Shown here: positions 24,729-40,200 of the stretch, piece after piece | How positions within the stretch are numbered: position 1 is the first letter of the stretch | Layout: the number at the start of each line of letters is the position of its first letter | Source of the DNA: Mansonella perstans | Lineage: Eukaryota; Nematoda; Chromadorea; Rhabditida; Onchocercidae | DNA length: 64,000 nt | Assembly: GCA_037074765.1 (NCBI GenBank) | Contig: JBAMDO010000099.1 | Span: forward strand, 124,001 to 188,000 | Reading direction: 5' to 3' | Made by a program: the position numbers and the translations under genes | The notes under the pieces: model-generated | What the model saw: only the letters and a program-made list of their open reading frames with translations | What the model was told of the DNA's origin: nothing | Databases searched by the model: none

Positions 24729-27528
24729 ATGGAAAAGTACGAGCATTTAATTGGTGGCTTCATTGGTGGTATAGCAAGCACCATTGCATGCCATCCGTTG
24801 GATCTCCTCAGGATACGATATTCCGGTTAGTTGATGCTTCTTTCTCATGGTACAGGCCTTTGTTGTCGTTCATTCATTGAGTTATTCTGCTGCATTAAAT
24901 GCGCATGTAGCAGTGTAATTCATTCAGTCAATTGTTTTACTGCATTGCAAATAAATCATTTTGTAAAAATTTATTTCCTTCACTTTACCTTACTTTTTTT
25001 TCTCGCTTTTGTAATATTTTCCATTTTCCACACCTTAATTTTTGCTCTATTGATTCAATGTGTATGCATTATATGATTAGTTCGAGAACCATAATTCTGA
25101 TATGTTGAAGTGGTGCTGGAACTTTCTGCTTTATCTCATAATGAATCTTTTTCTGTTTAAGTATCTTTGCCCATCTTATTTGTATTTACATGTTTCAAAC
25201 ATGGATGCAAGGAGTCCTAGTCATATTTGACATGCAATATCGACTTTCATGGAACGATTTGTGCCGAGCACATAAATTCTCTTGTGCTCATAGTACTCAA
25301 TTTACCATAAAGTTTTAGTTTTTTTTACGTCGAGCTTCACTACACAATAATTTATTCCATTAGTCAGATGCATCGCTGTGATTATCCTTGACCATTGCAG
25401 CTAATGACGGTAACCAACAACGTCCGCAATACCACAGTTATTGGCACGCTGCACGAAGCATTGTACGATCTAGAGGGTATACAGGTTTGTATCAAGGACT
25501 ATCGCCGAATCTAGTTGGGTCTGCCGTGTCGTGGGGACTTTATTTTCAATTGTAAATTCTCTCTTGTTGAAGTGCTCGTTTTGGTATAATATGATTATAT
25601 AGAGACTTTTTTTATTATGCTCGGGCTTGGCTGTGACAATTTTTTTTAATCCAGGAATGGTACTGCATTAGTGTAACTAAAATTAGGTTATAGATAATAT
25701 AAACTGGTAAAAATAAGCTGGCACACAACTACTTTTCTTGTACATTTGTGGAATGTTGTCAGAAATGTCGAAGCGGATGTTTGCAACAAATTTTTATGAC
25801 AAGTGAAATCACATCACTATTCCCATGAAATTTTAAATGCTTTGTTCTTTTTTCCGAACATTACTAGTTTTTTCAGTTATCACATTATCAAAAGTTTCTG
25901 TGGTAAGAAAGCCATTTCAACGGGAGCAGAACCAGTGGATAATGTTCTGATGGGAATGGTTACCGGAGCTGGTATTTTAGTGTTCACTAATCCCATTTGG
26001 GTGACGAAGACTCGATTGTGCTTGCAGTATGAACATGAAGGAACTAGGTATCGCGGATTCGTAAACTGTCTCAGCAGAGTTGCTCGGGAAGAAGGAATTA
26101 CTGCATTGTACAGAGTTTGTCCTGTTTTTGTTTTTTTTTTTGCAGTTGATTAGCAAAATTTTTTCACAGTTTACAATGAGCGCAAAAATTTAAGCAAAAA
26201 AGGTCCAGCTTTATTAAGGCATAGCTGTTCAACGCATTATCTTACTTAATAGACTAGGAGTTGCAATAGCTATGGATTTTGTAGAGTACTATAGTTATAA
26301 GGAATTTGAGAGCAGGAAAGGAATGAACTTGAGAAAAGGTTGTTTTGATTGTGATTCATTTTTTTAATTTGAACTTTCCCGGACCATAATTAAGCAGGGC
26401 ATACTGAAAGGTAACACCGAAAAGTAGAGTGTTCAGGTGATATTGGGAATGACTTGCCGAACGGCAGTATTGCTAAACAACTGAAAGGACGAATGTTGCA
26501 TGAAATTGTATCGACGACTACAATAAATTTCAGTTACGAAAATAATTAAAGCATGATTGATGTTGATAGCTCGTATTGTCTGGTAGGACATTTCTATTCG
26601 TACTTCCTATGCTATTAGCTTTTTTATGGGTTTATTTTAAAAACATTTCTAGGGTTTTTTGCCAGGAGTTATTGGAACCATACATGGTGCAATCCAATTT
26701 ATGCTTTACAATCGTTTCAAGGATGATCGATTGAATCATTTAGGGCTTCCTTCTAATCATATTTTGGTTTGGTTTTATATACTCTTTCTGCATAACAAAA
26801 TTTCTGTTACGTTTGCTAAATACTCTTTGCTGAATTCGAAATATTAGAACTGTTCAGTGCTGCTCACTTTGCATCAAACAAATAAAAGAACAAAAAATCA
26901 TTCTAATCAAAAAAAAAACAAATAAATAACTGAAAGACTTACTAATACGATAAAGTCCAGCACCTCCCTCCCCCCAACTTTAATAAACTCCTGTCAAAAT
27001 CATCCTGGTCTTAGTGGGAGTCTCAACATGTACTTTTGGTAATCATACATGTAAAAAATAGGAAAAAAAAAAATTTTTGGACCTATACAATGATGTGCCG
27101 GTTCTCAGATTATCATATCATCGATCTAGGCTTTTAGTTTAACTTGCTTTCAGAGCACTGTTGATTGTTTGGTGTATTCAGCGGTATCGAAAGTAATTTC
27201 TACAACAATAACATTTCCGTACCAAGTACTGCGAACTCGATTGCAGGTTAATATTAATACTGACAAATTTTCAATCACCAAATGAAAATCCAATATGGCT
27301 GGTTTTTGCTGCCTTCATTATAAGTATAAATGCAGTTAATATTTGCAGGATCATCATGGGAAATATAGCGGGGTGTGCGGCTTGATAAGCCAAACGTATA
27401 GAATGGAAGGTGTGCGTGGCTTCTATAAAGGTCTGCTTATGGGCAACTTACGTCAGCTGCCGAACGTTATTGTTACATTTGTAACCTATGAGAACGTAAG
27501 ATACCTTGTTCGCCATTTTTCCGAGTGA
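24729..27528 (+). CDS. SLC25A32-like: Mitochondrial folate/FAD carrier (SLC25A32 type)
   Basis: Inner-membrane solute carrier family protein; relatives move folate and/or FAD into mitochondria. Six exons: 24729-24825, 25401-25551, 25877-26114, 26653-26766, 27154-27246, 27349-27528; 290 aa (human 315). All three carrier repeats are present. The signatures are PLDLLRIR in repeat 1, PIWVTKTRL in repeat 2 and PYQVLRTRL in repeat 3. The tryptophan replacing the acidic residue in repeat 2 and the PYQV form in repeat 3 are typical of the SLC25A32 branch, as are GLYQGLSPNLVGSAVSWGLYF and GFLPGVIGTIHGAIQFMLYN. The first loop is shorter than in human, which accounts for much of the length difference. 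The substrate is inferred from the family; a related FAD or pyrimidine-nucleotide carrier is the alternative. Confidence 0.9.
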
Positions 27529-28218
27529 AATCTTTATTTATATGGTTATCACTTTAATCTAATTCAACTGTCCGTAATATTTTCATCATTTGCCACATTG
27601 CATTTATTTATTTGTACGTTATGTACTTCTTATGCATTGTTTTCGTAGGCGAAGGGAACAAAATGCGGCAACCTTTTCATGATAGATTGAAGGGCTACCT
27701 GAAATCTGATCTCAGTAAAGCTGGATAAGCTACTTTGAGAACCATGCACATCACTTTTTTCTCCCTGAATGCATCATTTTTAATAAATCAAAGATTCTTT
27801 TAGTAGCGATATCCTTTTTTCTATAAATTATTACTAAATGATCTTTGTAAAACGGTTATTGTAAGTAATACAATATATCGTGAGGAACTTGAATATTAAT
27901 GTTATTAAAAACGCTATCATTCAGCTTAAAAATTTGTTAGTCCTGTCAACTTACACCTAATATTCGGTGATTGTCCTTATGCAGTTAATCATTACAACAG
28001 ATATATAACTCTATTTAAATGATATATGGTTAAATTCATTTTGTAATAGGAGACTTATGCTATGTTTTACATCTTTTTCTTTATGAGTATCAGTTTAATA
28101 GCGAAGTTTTGAGTAATAATGGAGTGCATCCAGAACAATAGGAAGCTTAACTGTGGCTTGTTATGGGTTTTGCTGATTTATGAGCTCTTGAATAGCATTT
28201 CTTCAGGAAATACAAACC
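27529..28218. other. Tail-to-tail spacer (carrier / IFT172)
   Basis: 690 bp between converging genes, holding the two 3' UTRs. Apart from AATAAA at 27782 nothing stands out. Confidence 0.5.
27782..27787 (+). terminator. Poly(A) signal candidate for the carrier gene
   Basis: Canonical AATAAA, 254 bp after the SLC25A32-like stop codon; it would give a 3' UTR of about 270 nt. Confidence 0.45.
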
Positions 28219-31200
28219 TTACAACGACAAAGATGTTTGTGTCCATTTTGCTATGAACTGTAAGACGTCACCTATACTTTCGGTTGATTTCGTCTTTTGT
28301 GTCATAATGAGACTGCTCCACGTATTACGGTCGGCTGCTCTGCCGGAAGATCCAAATTCTTTAATATTCCCACGTATCGGATAACCTTTAATAGACCATG
28401 AAAGAAAGTTTAGTTCTATCAATCTGCCCACAGAAGTAGTTCTGTCAATAATAATAGTATCAGATAAATGTTTTGCTAAATTGTAATCCTGGCATTAAAA
28501 TAAATAAGAAACCTGAAATAAGACACGCTGCATGGCATGTACCGTCTGCATCAATGAGGCTTATTTCAAAGTTACCATCAGCATCACAGGGTAGGCTTCG
28601 TTCTATACTTTGTTCCATGGATATGGCCAAAACCCATTCTTTTACTTCTTCATGTTCATCATCCTGAATTCCTCGAAAACATAGCGCCCAGGAAATAGGT
28701 TTTACAAGAAGTCTCGGGATTTTGATATTCCTTTATATTTTCAATTAGGAAAAAGTAGACAAAACTGCAGCCTAAATCTCGAGTAATGAACTTACAGATG
28801 TGTATTTTGTTTCCGGAAGCAATACTTCTTGCGGTATATCAGTCCCATCGAAAATGGAAGCATCAATGACCGATGGATCTTGTTCCTCAATCGCGTCACA
28901 TAAATCTAGATAATGATTCAAAAGTATAAATGCCAAGCGCTCTTTCTTGCTGCCTAGTTTCTGTAATTAACATGGAAATAACATTTTTTGCCAGACAAGA
29001 TTTAGAGTCATAAGCATTAAATCCAGTTAAATTAGATATCTAAAATCTAGGTAAATCAACTAGTCTATCTGTATAACCATTGATCAACCAAATAGCCTAT
29101 CTATATAACCATTGGTCAATCAACTAGCCCATCTGTATAACCATTAGGAATTCATATTTTGAGCTGGGAGCAAGGAAAAACGCATTGTTAGCCATGGGCA
29201 TCGAACTAAGAATAATATTCAACTAATTCAGCTATGGACAAAGGTCAAAGCAAGAATCCTTTCAAGCTATTGATTTTGAAGTCTTTCATGAAGTTGATTT
29301 TTTTGAGAGAATAACAAGAAGTTGTACAGTACATCTTTTCAAAAAAAAAAAAAAAGAAAAAAAACGGAAAATTTCGAAAGTCTCAAAATCAAATATCAAA
29401 ATGTTTTTGAAAAACAATGGTACTGTCCACCAGTTTTAAACTAGAAAAAGTGGAAGGAAAAGGACAAACTCTGCATGCCATTCCAGCTTCATAAAAGACT
29501 TTATCAGCTTGCATGATATCACTGTAGCGAATAAAGCTTATCGTAATTTGAGCCGCGATAAGTTCAATCTCCATTCCATTATATTCCAAAACAGCTGAAC
29601 GTAATGCACCGTAATGGGCAATCTCCAAGTATCTGTTGAATAACTGAAATAACTGTAGATCTGTAGATTTTATTAAATGTATATGTTACCGTATATATAT
29701 GATAGCATATATAGATAGATACGGTAGCAGTTGTATCTAACAATAGCAAAGTGAAACTCTGCTCAAGTCTTACTTATCTTCTTTATTCGCTTGGACAAGA
29801 AGTCACAGAAGTTACAAATTGTAGAAGTTACACTTGTATAATTCAATTGCATGACCGATATACTTCTCAATGAAAGAATAGAGTGAAAATTTTATCGTAT
29901 GAATGTAAATAACGGATGATTAAATCTTAGACATACTTTAAGAATAGAATGTATCACTTTAAATGATAAGTAAGAAATGAAATCTTACCATCTTCATCTT
30001 CTCCTTCATATCCATACCACTGCATACCATAAGGAGGACATTTCGTAGTGTTGCCCATCTACTATAAGCGTTTGGATTGTCCATATTATGTACATTAATA
30101 ACCTTAAAATGACACTAGGGTCAATTTAGCTATGAGTAATCTAATTCGCTTCTTTATAAGCACCAAATTGCATCATCGTTTTCATGACTTTGAACTTCTA
30201 AAAGAATTACAGTCGCAGCAAGTACATTGCCTTGATTAACAAACTGTTTCGTGTCAAGTATTTCTTGGCACTTGCTCGGTTGTAATTACGGAATGTGAAA
30301 AATAAAAACATTGAACGATGTGAAATTTAAAATAAAATTGAAGATGCAGAAAGTATTAAAAGATATGAAGGAAAGGTATGTCTAAAGATTGATCAACTGC
30401 TACCAGAAGTTATCATATCAAGTCAAATCTTGTTTAAAAGTTTCGGATTGCAGATACTAATCAGAATTATACTTACAGATCTTCAGTTTAATTACTGATC
30501 TCTTCAACTTATACAACTTATACTTTATGTTTTCAAATTTTCCTTCAAAACTGCAACTTCTCGATGCATACCAAAATCAGTACTTGGAAGTATTTTCTCG
30601 AAATTATCTTTTTTGATAGTATATTTGAAATGGATTAAAAGAGCTGCAGTGTAACTTTAATATTTTTCATTTGTATGATTTTTTATGCAATAGGTCAATT
30701 TAATTTCCATTTAGTTATATGAAAAGATGAAGCAATAAAGAAAGATAGGAAAAGCTATACAGAAAGTAAAAGCAAAGGTTTGAATGCTTACTTCTTCAAC
30801 AAGTTTTTCGTAGATGTTGAAATTATTCGGATTTGAGGATGCCCCATATTTTTCGAATACAGCAGTTGCTTCGGCATATCTCTTTTCCTTGATTAATTCG
30901 GCTGCATATAAGGCGACATATTTGTCTAACAGAGGTTGATGCTACAAATGATATTTATTTCACATCTCTATCTCTTCCTAATTATTCAAATAACAGAAGC
31001 ATTGCGAAAACTTTGCGTAGAGAATATATTAATATTAGTTTTATTGACAATTCAAAGGTCAAAAAAAAATTTGTCGAAAAAAAAGTTGAAATGTTTGATA
31101 AGTTAAATATTTTGTCATAACATTAAAAAATTTTTAATGCCGAGATTTCAATTCAACAACAGCATATCATTACTATTATTATAACATTTCTCACAAATCT

Positions 31201-34200
31201 TTTTTTTGTTTAACTGAATCAAAAGTTCAAAATTAAAACTTGCGTCACATAATACGATAACTAACTTTTTGTTGATGAGCTGCTTCAAGAGCTTTTTCCC
31301 ACTGACCATTTTCCACTAATGCATCAATAGCACTAACTACATCAACGTCCATTAATTCTCCTAATCGACCTTGTTGCTTTAATGATTCCCTGTACTTCTC
31401 ATCCACGAAATCAGCCAAATCAGGAACGAATTCTAGAGCCAACTAAAATTTAACTATATGGTAATAATCATCGAAGAATTACAGGAGATAAGTGTAGTAT
31501 ATATGCAGATAATAACTGATTACTTTTTTAGCTTTCGGCCACTGTCCACCAAGCAAAAAGGCTTTAATAGCGTTCTCCGGTTGATTTGAAGCCAAAAATA
31601 GTTCAGCTGCTTCGATGAACCTTTAGCAGTAACATTATAAAATGTGATACATTTTTAATTTAGACTGAATTAAAATGACCATTTTGTAAAATAACTAAAT
31701 TATGCGAAATGTAATATCAGTTGCTTAGCTTTCAATATATCAATACTACAGAAATGAATTTCGATAATCTAAATGAGTTCTTTAAGAAAAAAAAATGCTA
31801 TAATTTGCTAAACTATCAATGGATGTAGTATTAATATATTTTTCATTTTCCATACAGGAATGAATACAGTAATCAATTCGACACTATCATTAAGAAATCC
31901 AACAATCATACTTCTTCAAATGAATGAAAATTTCCGTAATTTCATCTACTATTGCAGAAGTTTCGTCGTCCGTGAGAAATTTTACTGCCAATTCTCCGGC
32001 CTGGAAAGAAGCGGAAAAACAATCTCTCGGGAAGAGAGAGGAAAAGAAAAACTAGGTTTCTTTCACGAAATACCTAAATAAAAATAAATAATGAAGAAAT
32101 TAATTATGATATTGGAACAGAAAAGTTTGTTCTGCAATCGGAATGTGAATGTTCAATTATAATAATGGAAAAATTATGATGGCAAATCTTGATTATCTAA
32201 CGCAACCTATAGTATCTTTCAAATTAAAATTTAAGGTATACGATTCAAAGATTCAAATTAAGATTTGAGGTATACCTAAATTGATTGTAATTACGAGTGA
32301 AATGATAATGATATAATAACACCAAAAAAAAAAAAAATCAAAACGCTCATAAAATTCAGCAAGGATGAAAATGAAAATTTTTGATCAAGTCCATGATATA
32401 GTTTAAAAAATTGTTATCATTTAATCCTAAAAATCAATGCGATAAAATGACGTCACACTTCACTAATTCATAAATTTAAGGTTATTATAGAAATATACCC
32501 GTTTTAAAGCCTCCACAATTGCATCAGTCTCGGCTGTCTCTGAATCCTTTACCTTCAGATAGCATTGAATAGCTCGGGCATATTCACCTTGGGTTTCCCA
32601 ATCTCGTGCTTGAGCAAAAAATGATAAAACACCTTTTGCGCCTGATTTTAATTGTACTTCGTCAAATTCTTTCTAAACAGTATTTCCATTTTATGATACT
32701 GTTTCACAATACAGTTTGCAACAAAACAATATTTAATTGTTTTATCTTTACTCTAATAATGAATATTATATTACTGGATTGAAATGGTTATTGAGCATGT
32801 AATTTCGACTGTATCTATTGGTAGTAGCTGGGACAGTTCAGATGACAGTGATTCGTTCTGTCATTTCTTGGCAAGTTACCCTTCTTACCAGTACTATCAC
32901 TGAATTGAAACTAAGCAACAGTAGGAGAATATGACAAGATGGAATGGAAATTTCCTTTTTATAATTCTATGTTTCTCTCAAACTTTACATTACCCCCCTA
33001 TTTCAGAATATTAAAATACTATGTCATGCTATAATCTAATAAAATAGATGATGAATTAAATAACAGCAAGAAACAAGTATGCAGAAAAATTAATCCATGT
33101 ATATAACGTGATATATGAAAACGTGAATTACTTTTATATGAAAAAGTTTGTTGAAAATGGAAAGTACCAGTGTATGCATTATTTCAGTAACTTAGTAGTT
33201 TTACTAACTTCTAATTGTTGTAATTCTGCAGGCATGTAATCCTTAGCAATACGAATAGCATCTTGCCACATTTCTGATTCTTTATAATATCGTAGAATTA
33301 ATTCAGGGCGATTAGCACGAAGTAAACAACTTTCAGCACATGTAAAGTCATTTTGCTCAATTGCTATCCGGGCTTGTCGAATGTATACATCGGATAATGT
33401 TTCCGGATCATACTGTCTGCAAAGCATTTATTCGAAAACTCCGGAAGATCATTAATTATACGGAACTTTTTGTCCCAATTCAGCTCAATTTACTGCTTAT
33501 GTGAATATAGTTAAGTAAATAATAAAATTATTGTGGTAATTATCATTTGCAAAAATTTTTAAAAAACTTTCCTAGCTTCACCTAGAAACAAATAATTTAT
33601 TGTTTTTAATTTAATTCAACTATAATTCCGTTTTCTACTGTAAAAAAACCTCGCAGAAACTTAATAATTAATATCTTAACTTAAAATGATCTGATGGAAA
33701 ATAAAATTGAAATATGTTTGGAAATATAACAGACATACTTTGCAACACGTTCTGCACTTTCCCAATCATGATCATGGATATACATTAATACAGCTTCTTT
33801 CGGTTTTCCGCTTTCTATATAATGCATTTCAGCCTTTTCGAATTCACCTTCCTCTTCCAGTTGTTGCGCTAATTTGAAATGTACTGCTGGTAGACGATTT
33901 TTAGCTTCCAAACGGCATAAATCAAATGCAAAATCGAAAGCTCTTAAATAAATGATAAATGAATTTTTTCAAAAAAGAAAAAATTAAAACAAAACCACAC
34001 AATATTTGCAAAGCATAATTTGAAGTTTAACATTGCTTTATTTTCTGTAGATATTTTTATTCTCAGTATGATTTTTTTTCCATTCATTAAGCATTTCACA
34101 TACTAATAATCGCCGCTAATTACATCCAATGCTTACCCATTTTCACATGCATAATCAACTGCTTCATCTAATAAATTGAATTTCTGCAATAATTTCACTG

Positions 34201-37200
34201 CCGCATCACTATTTAAGCTTTTTGCCCATAAATATGCAATCTGCAAAATAATAGCTTATATTATCTCTGTTTATCAGTTTATTATCGATAATTTTACCCA
34301 ATCCACGTTTGCAATATAAGTTGACCAAAAGTGTTGTAACCTGTTTTGAGGCTGTACCGCCACCTTCTTGCTTTGCTATTCTGTATGCATCATTCCACAT
34401 TTCCGCATTGCGATACATATTGACTGCTCCTTTCCAATCACCAGCAAGTAAGTAATGCTCCTCTGCTACCCGTAAATCACCTTTTTCCACCAAATCAGCT
34501 GCGACATGAAGATGAACATCCTGTAAATACAACGACATTTGATTATTGTTGTCTTTAGCTTCTAACATCGAATATCCACTGTAACAAACCTTAACACCGT
34601 CAACATGATATTTCTCCATCAATCTTATCATATCATCGATTCGACCCGTATTTTTATACATTGCAATGGCTTTATTAGCCTGTCCAATTGCGATATACAA
34701 CTAAACATGAGATATATCAATGATAATTAAAAAACAATTATTTAGCAGTCTTAAAATAAAATTTAAAAGTGGATTAAGCACTGGAAAGATCATTCATTTA
34801 AATCGATGCCTGTTCCGCATCCTTTAAACGACCATTGTCCTCCATTGTTTGTGCCAATTCTTCATACATTTGATCGCTTTCATATCCCAGAAATTCTGTA
34901 GCCAACTACAACAATTCATTTCATCTTTTATAATTCTAATGCTTCACTAAATTTTTTTGCTTCTTTTCTCTAGTATAAGTGGGAAAAAAGAATTTCATTA
35001 ATTAACTTTAGAAGAAATTAAAATTTATTTTCAAGTATTAGTAAACATTCGGTCTTTCAGAATTTCTTTACAATATTCTGATAGAATACTTGGAAAAGCA
35101 GCTACGACAGAGAAAAATCAATTCTATTAGTCAATTAATGAAATTTTTATGAGCAAAATTTTATGAGCAAAGGATCTATTAGTCAATTAATAAAATTTTA
35201 TGAGCAAAATTTCATAACGAAAAAGTACTGCTTACTCGATATGAATCAGTCCATCGGGCAGCTTTATTGTACATTTCGATTGCCTCTCGATGCATTTTCG
35301 CTTCAATATATAACATTTCCGCTCGCTGAATTACAGTAACTCATTTCAACATTTTTTCAATTATTAATTTATTATTAATTTCATTCTCTCTTCTATCAAG
35401 ATGTCAGAATGCCAAGCTAGCAAAATATCGTGATGCCATGCTAGCAAGATGTCATGATGTTTTGTCCTAAGGTAAGCTAAGAAGTCCTTATACAGATTTC
35501 ATTTTGTTAATAATTATTGCAAATCATATAGGTACATAATAATGATCTTTTCGTCGAACAGTTATTTAAATTTGAAGTAATCTACCTCAAGATCACCAAC
35601 ACTTGCATGATGATCAGCGATTTTACCGTAGTATCGTTTTGCCAAATCGCTGTCTTCAAGCACATCAACAATTTGTACGGCTTTATCCCATTGTTTTGCT
35701 TTAATTGATGCTTCAAGAGCTTTCGCAGTTTGGCCACTTTCTGTAAATAATACTAATTTAATGTTAAGATTTAATTAAGTTATTTAGATCACTGCATACA
35801 CACAATGTCACAAACCAAGAAAATGATTTATGGCTGCATCGTAATTTGCTTCCGTAACCAGATTATCGCCCCATTCTTCTTCTAGCTGGACAACTTTTTC
35901 CGGAAAATGCACCCGTGCTAACTGAAATATTTGTCGATGAGAAGGAAAAGTTTTTGAGTGATATTTAGAAATTCAACTAATATTTTATCATTACCTGGAT
36001 GGTTTTCGCATAACATTTTCCCTTACGGTAGTTTTCCAGAGCAAGTTCAAAGTCTTTCGTTGCTTCGAATAATTCACCAGCCTAAAAAAAATTCATAACT
36101 TCTGGTTTTTGCTTCAATGCATTAAGTCATGCATACACACAAATATACTAGATCAGATCAGGAAAACAAGCAAAATAAAATTGAATAGAGCAAACTTTTT
36201 CAAACAGGTCAGATCGTATTAATGTATTGGCAACGTTTTGCACCAAGTCATTTTTGAGTAGAAATTTTGGATTTTGTAAAAGTATACGAGCTGCTTGAAT
36301 AGCTAAGCCTGCTTTCAAATATAGTTCCATTGCACCAAGCAGGTTACCATCTTTTTCTGATAACTGAAATTAGAAAGTAATTAGCAATGTCCAAACTAAA
36401 CTTAATTAAAAGCAATAATTAAACTGTTAGAATTACAAAGATTGAGCAATACCATCAAAAGAATTTAAGTTTGCAAAATCATTCAATCTTGTATTTATAT
36501 GTATCAAATTTTTGAATACACAAATGAAACGAAAAATGTACGAGATTAAAAAAGCAGTAATTCATTACGATCACTTTAAAAAATTCAAAGATTTACAGGC
36601 AACATCAGCATTACTTAAAATGCTATAAAAAGATGATCATGATAAATACTAGCACACATAATGTAATTAATACTTGAAAAGGATTAAAAAATTTTAAAAT
36701 TAAAAATTTTAAAAATTAAAAATCAGTGAGTATTTAAAAAAAACCAACTTGCGCAGCTTTGCCATCTTGACCTGTATCGAACAGATAACGATAGTATTGA
36801 GCTTTGACAGTTTCCAAGTCCGGATGATTCTGGAAAGGTAAGTAAATTATGTGCTTTTGAAATAGGTATAAAATATTTCAAATATTTTATAAGCCTTATC
36901 AATACTGTAAGCAGGAAAACATACTCGTGCCTTTGCTAACTCAAATGCCTGCTCCCATTTGCCAACTTGTTGGTAAATTTGAATGATTTCATCTAATGCA
37001 TTCTGTAAATTGAAATAAAGAAATTTAATAGTGAATTATAAAATTTGTTTATTTTAAAAACTTTATTAAATTTATTTCCAATTGAAATTTGAATAATAAT
37101 GAAGCAGTCCTTGAGCGAATAATATGATGATGATAACTTTTGTAATTGATAGATTATTTATTCAAACTCCAAATGTAATAATAAATATGAAATAAATTGT

Positions 37201-40200
37201 TTACCCGTTCCAGATAAATTCTTTCAACTTCTCTAAAATTTTTATTCATCAGTGCTATTCGTGCTTGAACCTGCAAAAATATTGATAATATTGATAATAA
37301 ATATTGATAATAAATACTAGTGACAGAAAGTGATATGCATAGGTCATAGGTCAAGCATTTATCAACGAGATTCATAATAAGTTTAACTTAAGGAATAGTA
37401 ACTTGGTAATTATTTTTTCCATCTTCACCGGTACTTCTGGTTATTTCATCAGCAAGTCGAATCGTTTCAACAAGCATTTGCACTCGTGATATATCACCTA
37501 ATGCTGCGAAACATCGTTGTGCTATCAATAATTGCTGTTGTGATAATGCAACCTAAGAAAATGTATTATATCGAAACTCTCAGATAATGATATATTCAGT
37601 CTGATAACACTCATTAATTTAATGATAACAATAATCATGTGAAACCTGGGCAAGTTGATGCCACAATATCGTTGCATCATATTCTTCTCGTTTCTCTAGG
37701 AAATCAATCGCTCGACCGAAATCGAGCCGATCGATAGCAGAAGCAAATTCGATAAGTGTTTGATCAAGTTCATATGCTACTTTTTCATCCGCTTCCTGTA
37801 AATTTATTTCTAAAAAAATGATTTAAAAAATAAAACAATATCAAAGATACGAAAATAAAAATTCTTTAAATTCAATTTTTGTAAAGATAAAAAATGATAA
37901 AAGGAAAAAGGAATCTGCACGATAATTCACTTATTCCTTCTATTAATAGTAATTAGTCATTAAATTAAAAGACAATACGTTATCATGCTTGAGGCATTCG
38001 AATTTTGATTTGTTATAAATTAAAATAAATGTTAGACTCTTCCCAGTGTACTATCAATTTTGTCAAATATTATACATCATTTAACATTTAAATCAGGAAT
38101 CTAAGTTTGAAGTTTTATTAACGTCATGATTCCAAGTTTTAGCATTTTCATTTATTAATCTACACATATTTAATTGCTGAGACAAGCTAATATTAGCTTA
38201 ACAAACTCTTGGGAACATTAGCTCTAGTACATTTCCATCAGCAATTCATCCTTGTTCTCATCCATTCAAAAATCAAATTCAAAAATATTCGACATAAATA
38301 TTTCACATTGACAATAATTGACTGCCTTAAATTGGCGTTTGATAATATTAATAGCGAAATATTATTTAAATTTTTCGTTTAGATAAATTTAATTCTTATT
38401 CAAATGCTTTCTTACAGATGTCCACTTTTGTTCCAGTTAACTTCAGGAAAAATTAATCTGAAGCCTTTTAGATTAAGGCCTAGCATTTCTAGAGGTCAAC
38501 GTAGAAAAATACAGTCGCTTAGTTCCAATTATAATTTAAATATTCCAAATTCCAGGTCTTTAACGTTTTTCATTGAAAGAATTAAAAAGAAAAATTCTTA
38601 TTAAAACTGTCTCATCTTTAAAAATTTCCTTTTTTCCATTTCGCACTAATATAACTCATTAGGTTCCATTTCAATAAAGAAAATAATAAACCTCAACGAT
38701 AACTTCAGTTCTGGACTCGTCACGAAGAACAGTTTCAATTTCACCTTTTATAGGTATCGCTGTCATCTGCAAAAAACGATTACTTTTTTTTCGTTCTTTT
38801 TTTTTTTAAAATTTTGATTTTGCAATAAAATTAAGATAAAGCCTGCAGTAATAGAGAATACGTGTGAAATGAAAACAGTAAGGTGGCTTACTTCATCCGG
38901 ATTTTCGGCCTGATACCAAATACAAAGTCGATCACTCGATTGAGCCACAATAACATCACTATTAGGAACCCACTGGACATAACTACAGTAATCTAATAAT
39001 GATATCTTCCGATCAGTTTTTAGATCAGCTAATAATAATCGCGATCTCTTGTCGCGAAATAATAATTTTGTTGCCATTTCACTAAGCTAAAAAAAATTAA
39101 CAAATTTATTTTCAATTAGCAAAATTCCATTTCATCATTTCTTTCAACATATTTTTTTCGCATTTATTATATAATTACATATTCATACATAATGATAAGA
39201 CTTGATAAACATGACAGTATGATCAATGGTGATAATGATGATGATGACAGCGAATAAATTTGATTAACATGAACAACCGTTCTATAATTAAATTAATCAT
39301 CAAATCATCTTGTTGGATTATAAACAGCCGGATAGAATAAAATGAAATCGTTCTCATTTCATTTAGCAAAAAATTAATGAATGGAAAAAACCTCAAGCCA
39401 ATCGATGTAGACTGAATGCGAAAATTGTGCAATCTGTCGTTGAGTTATCAAATCAACTGTAAAAAGAGAATTCTAAGATTGGGGACAAAATGAACAATAA
39501 TTTGAATCGATCATAAAATCAAAAGTATCACAAACATAACAGCAGCCATCTGACAAGAATAAAATTTAAATGGACAAAAAATTTAAATTGACAATGAATC
39601 AAAAAAAGAAAACAAAAAGTTAAGCTAATGTATAAGCCATGTGAATTAAGCAAAAGCAGAAAACTAAATCGATTTTTGTAACATTTCATCTAATATTGAG
39701 TATCAAAAGAACCTTGCAATAAGAGAGGTGAATTACATACCCACTGATATGGTATTCAGATCCAGAAGATAAGCGGCACGTTTTATAGCACCAATTTTTT
39801 TGGTTTTCCGTTCTGTAAGTCGTACTGAGATGAGATGTGGTGACACGAGCTCCGTTCGAATCCATCCAATTATCCGATTATTCCCATACTCTATCAAATT
39901 TACCTGTTAATAAGCATCCTTTCACTACTGATTTGCACAATTAATGATAAATATTAAATATTAATATTTCAGTAAATAACTGAAAAATATTGAAAATAGT
40001 AGGTCATATTTATAATGATTTAAAGATGAAATGATCATGTTTAGTATTGATATTCAATATTAAAATATCAATGTTCAAAATTGCGTATTAAAATAAATTT
40101 GTTTCATAAGATCTATAAGACCATTGTTACTATTGCAGTGAGTGCAAGAATAATACATGTTAAAATTCTAATTATGACTATAATTGAAGGTTTATTTATA

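Noticed and set aside
28219..28510. Exon reading upstream from the last IFT172 exon ([13 protein letters not shown])
   Set aside because: It is open to the left, but family alignment and phase put the acceptor at 28386, joining ACLIS directly to GYPIRG; the extra stretch is intron.
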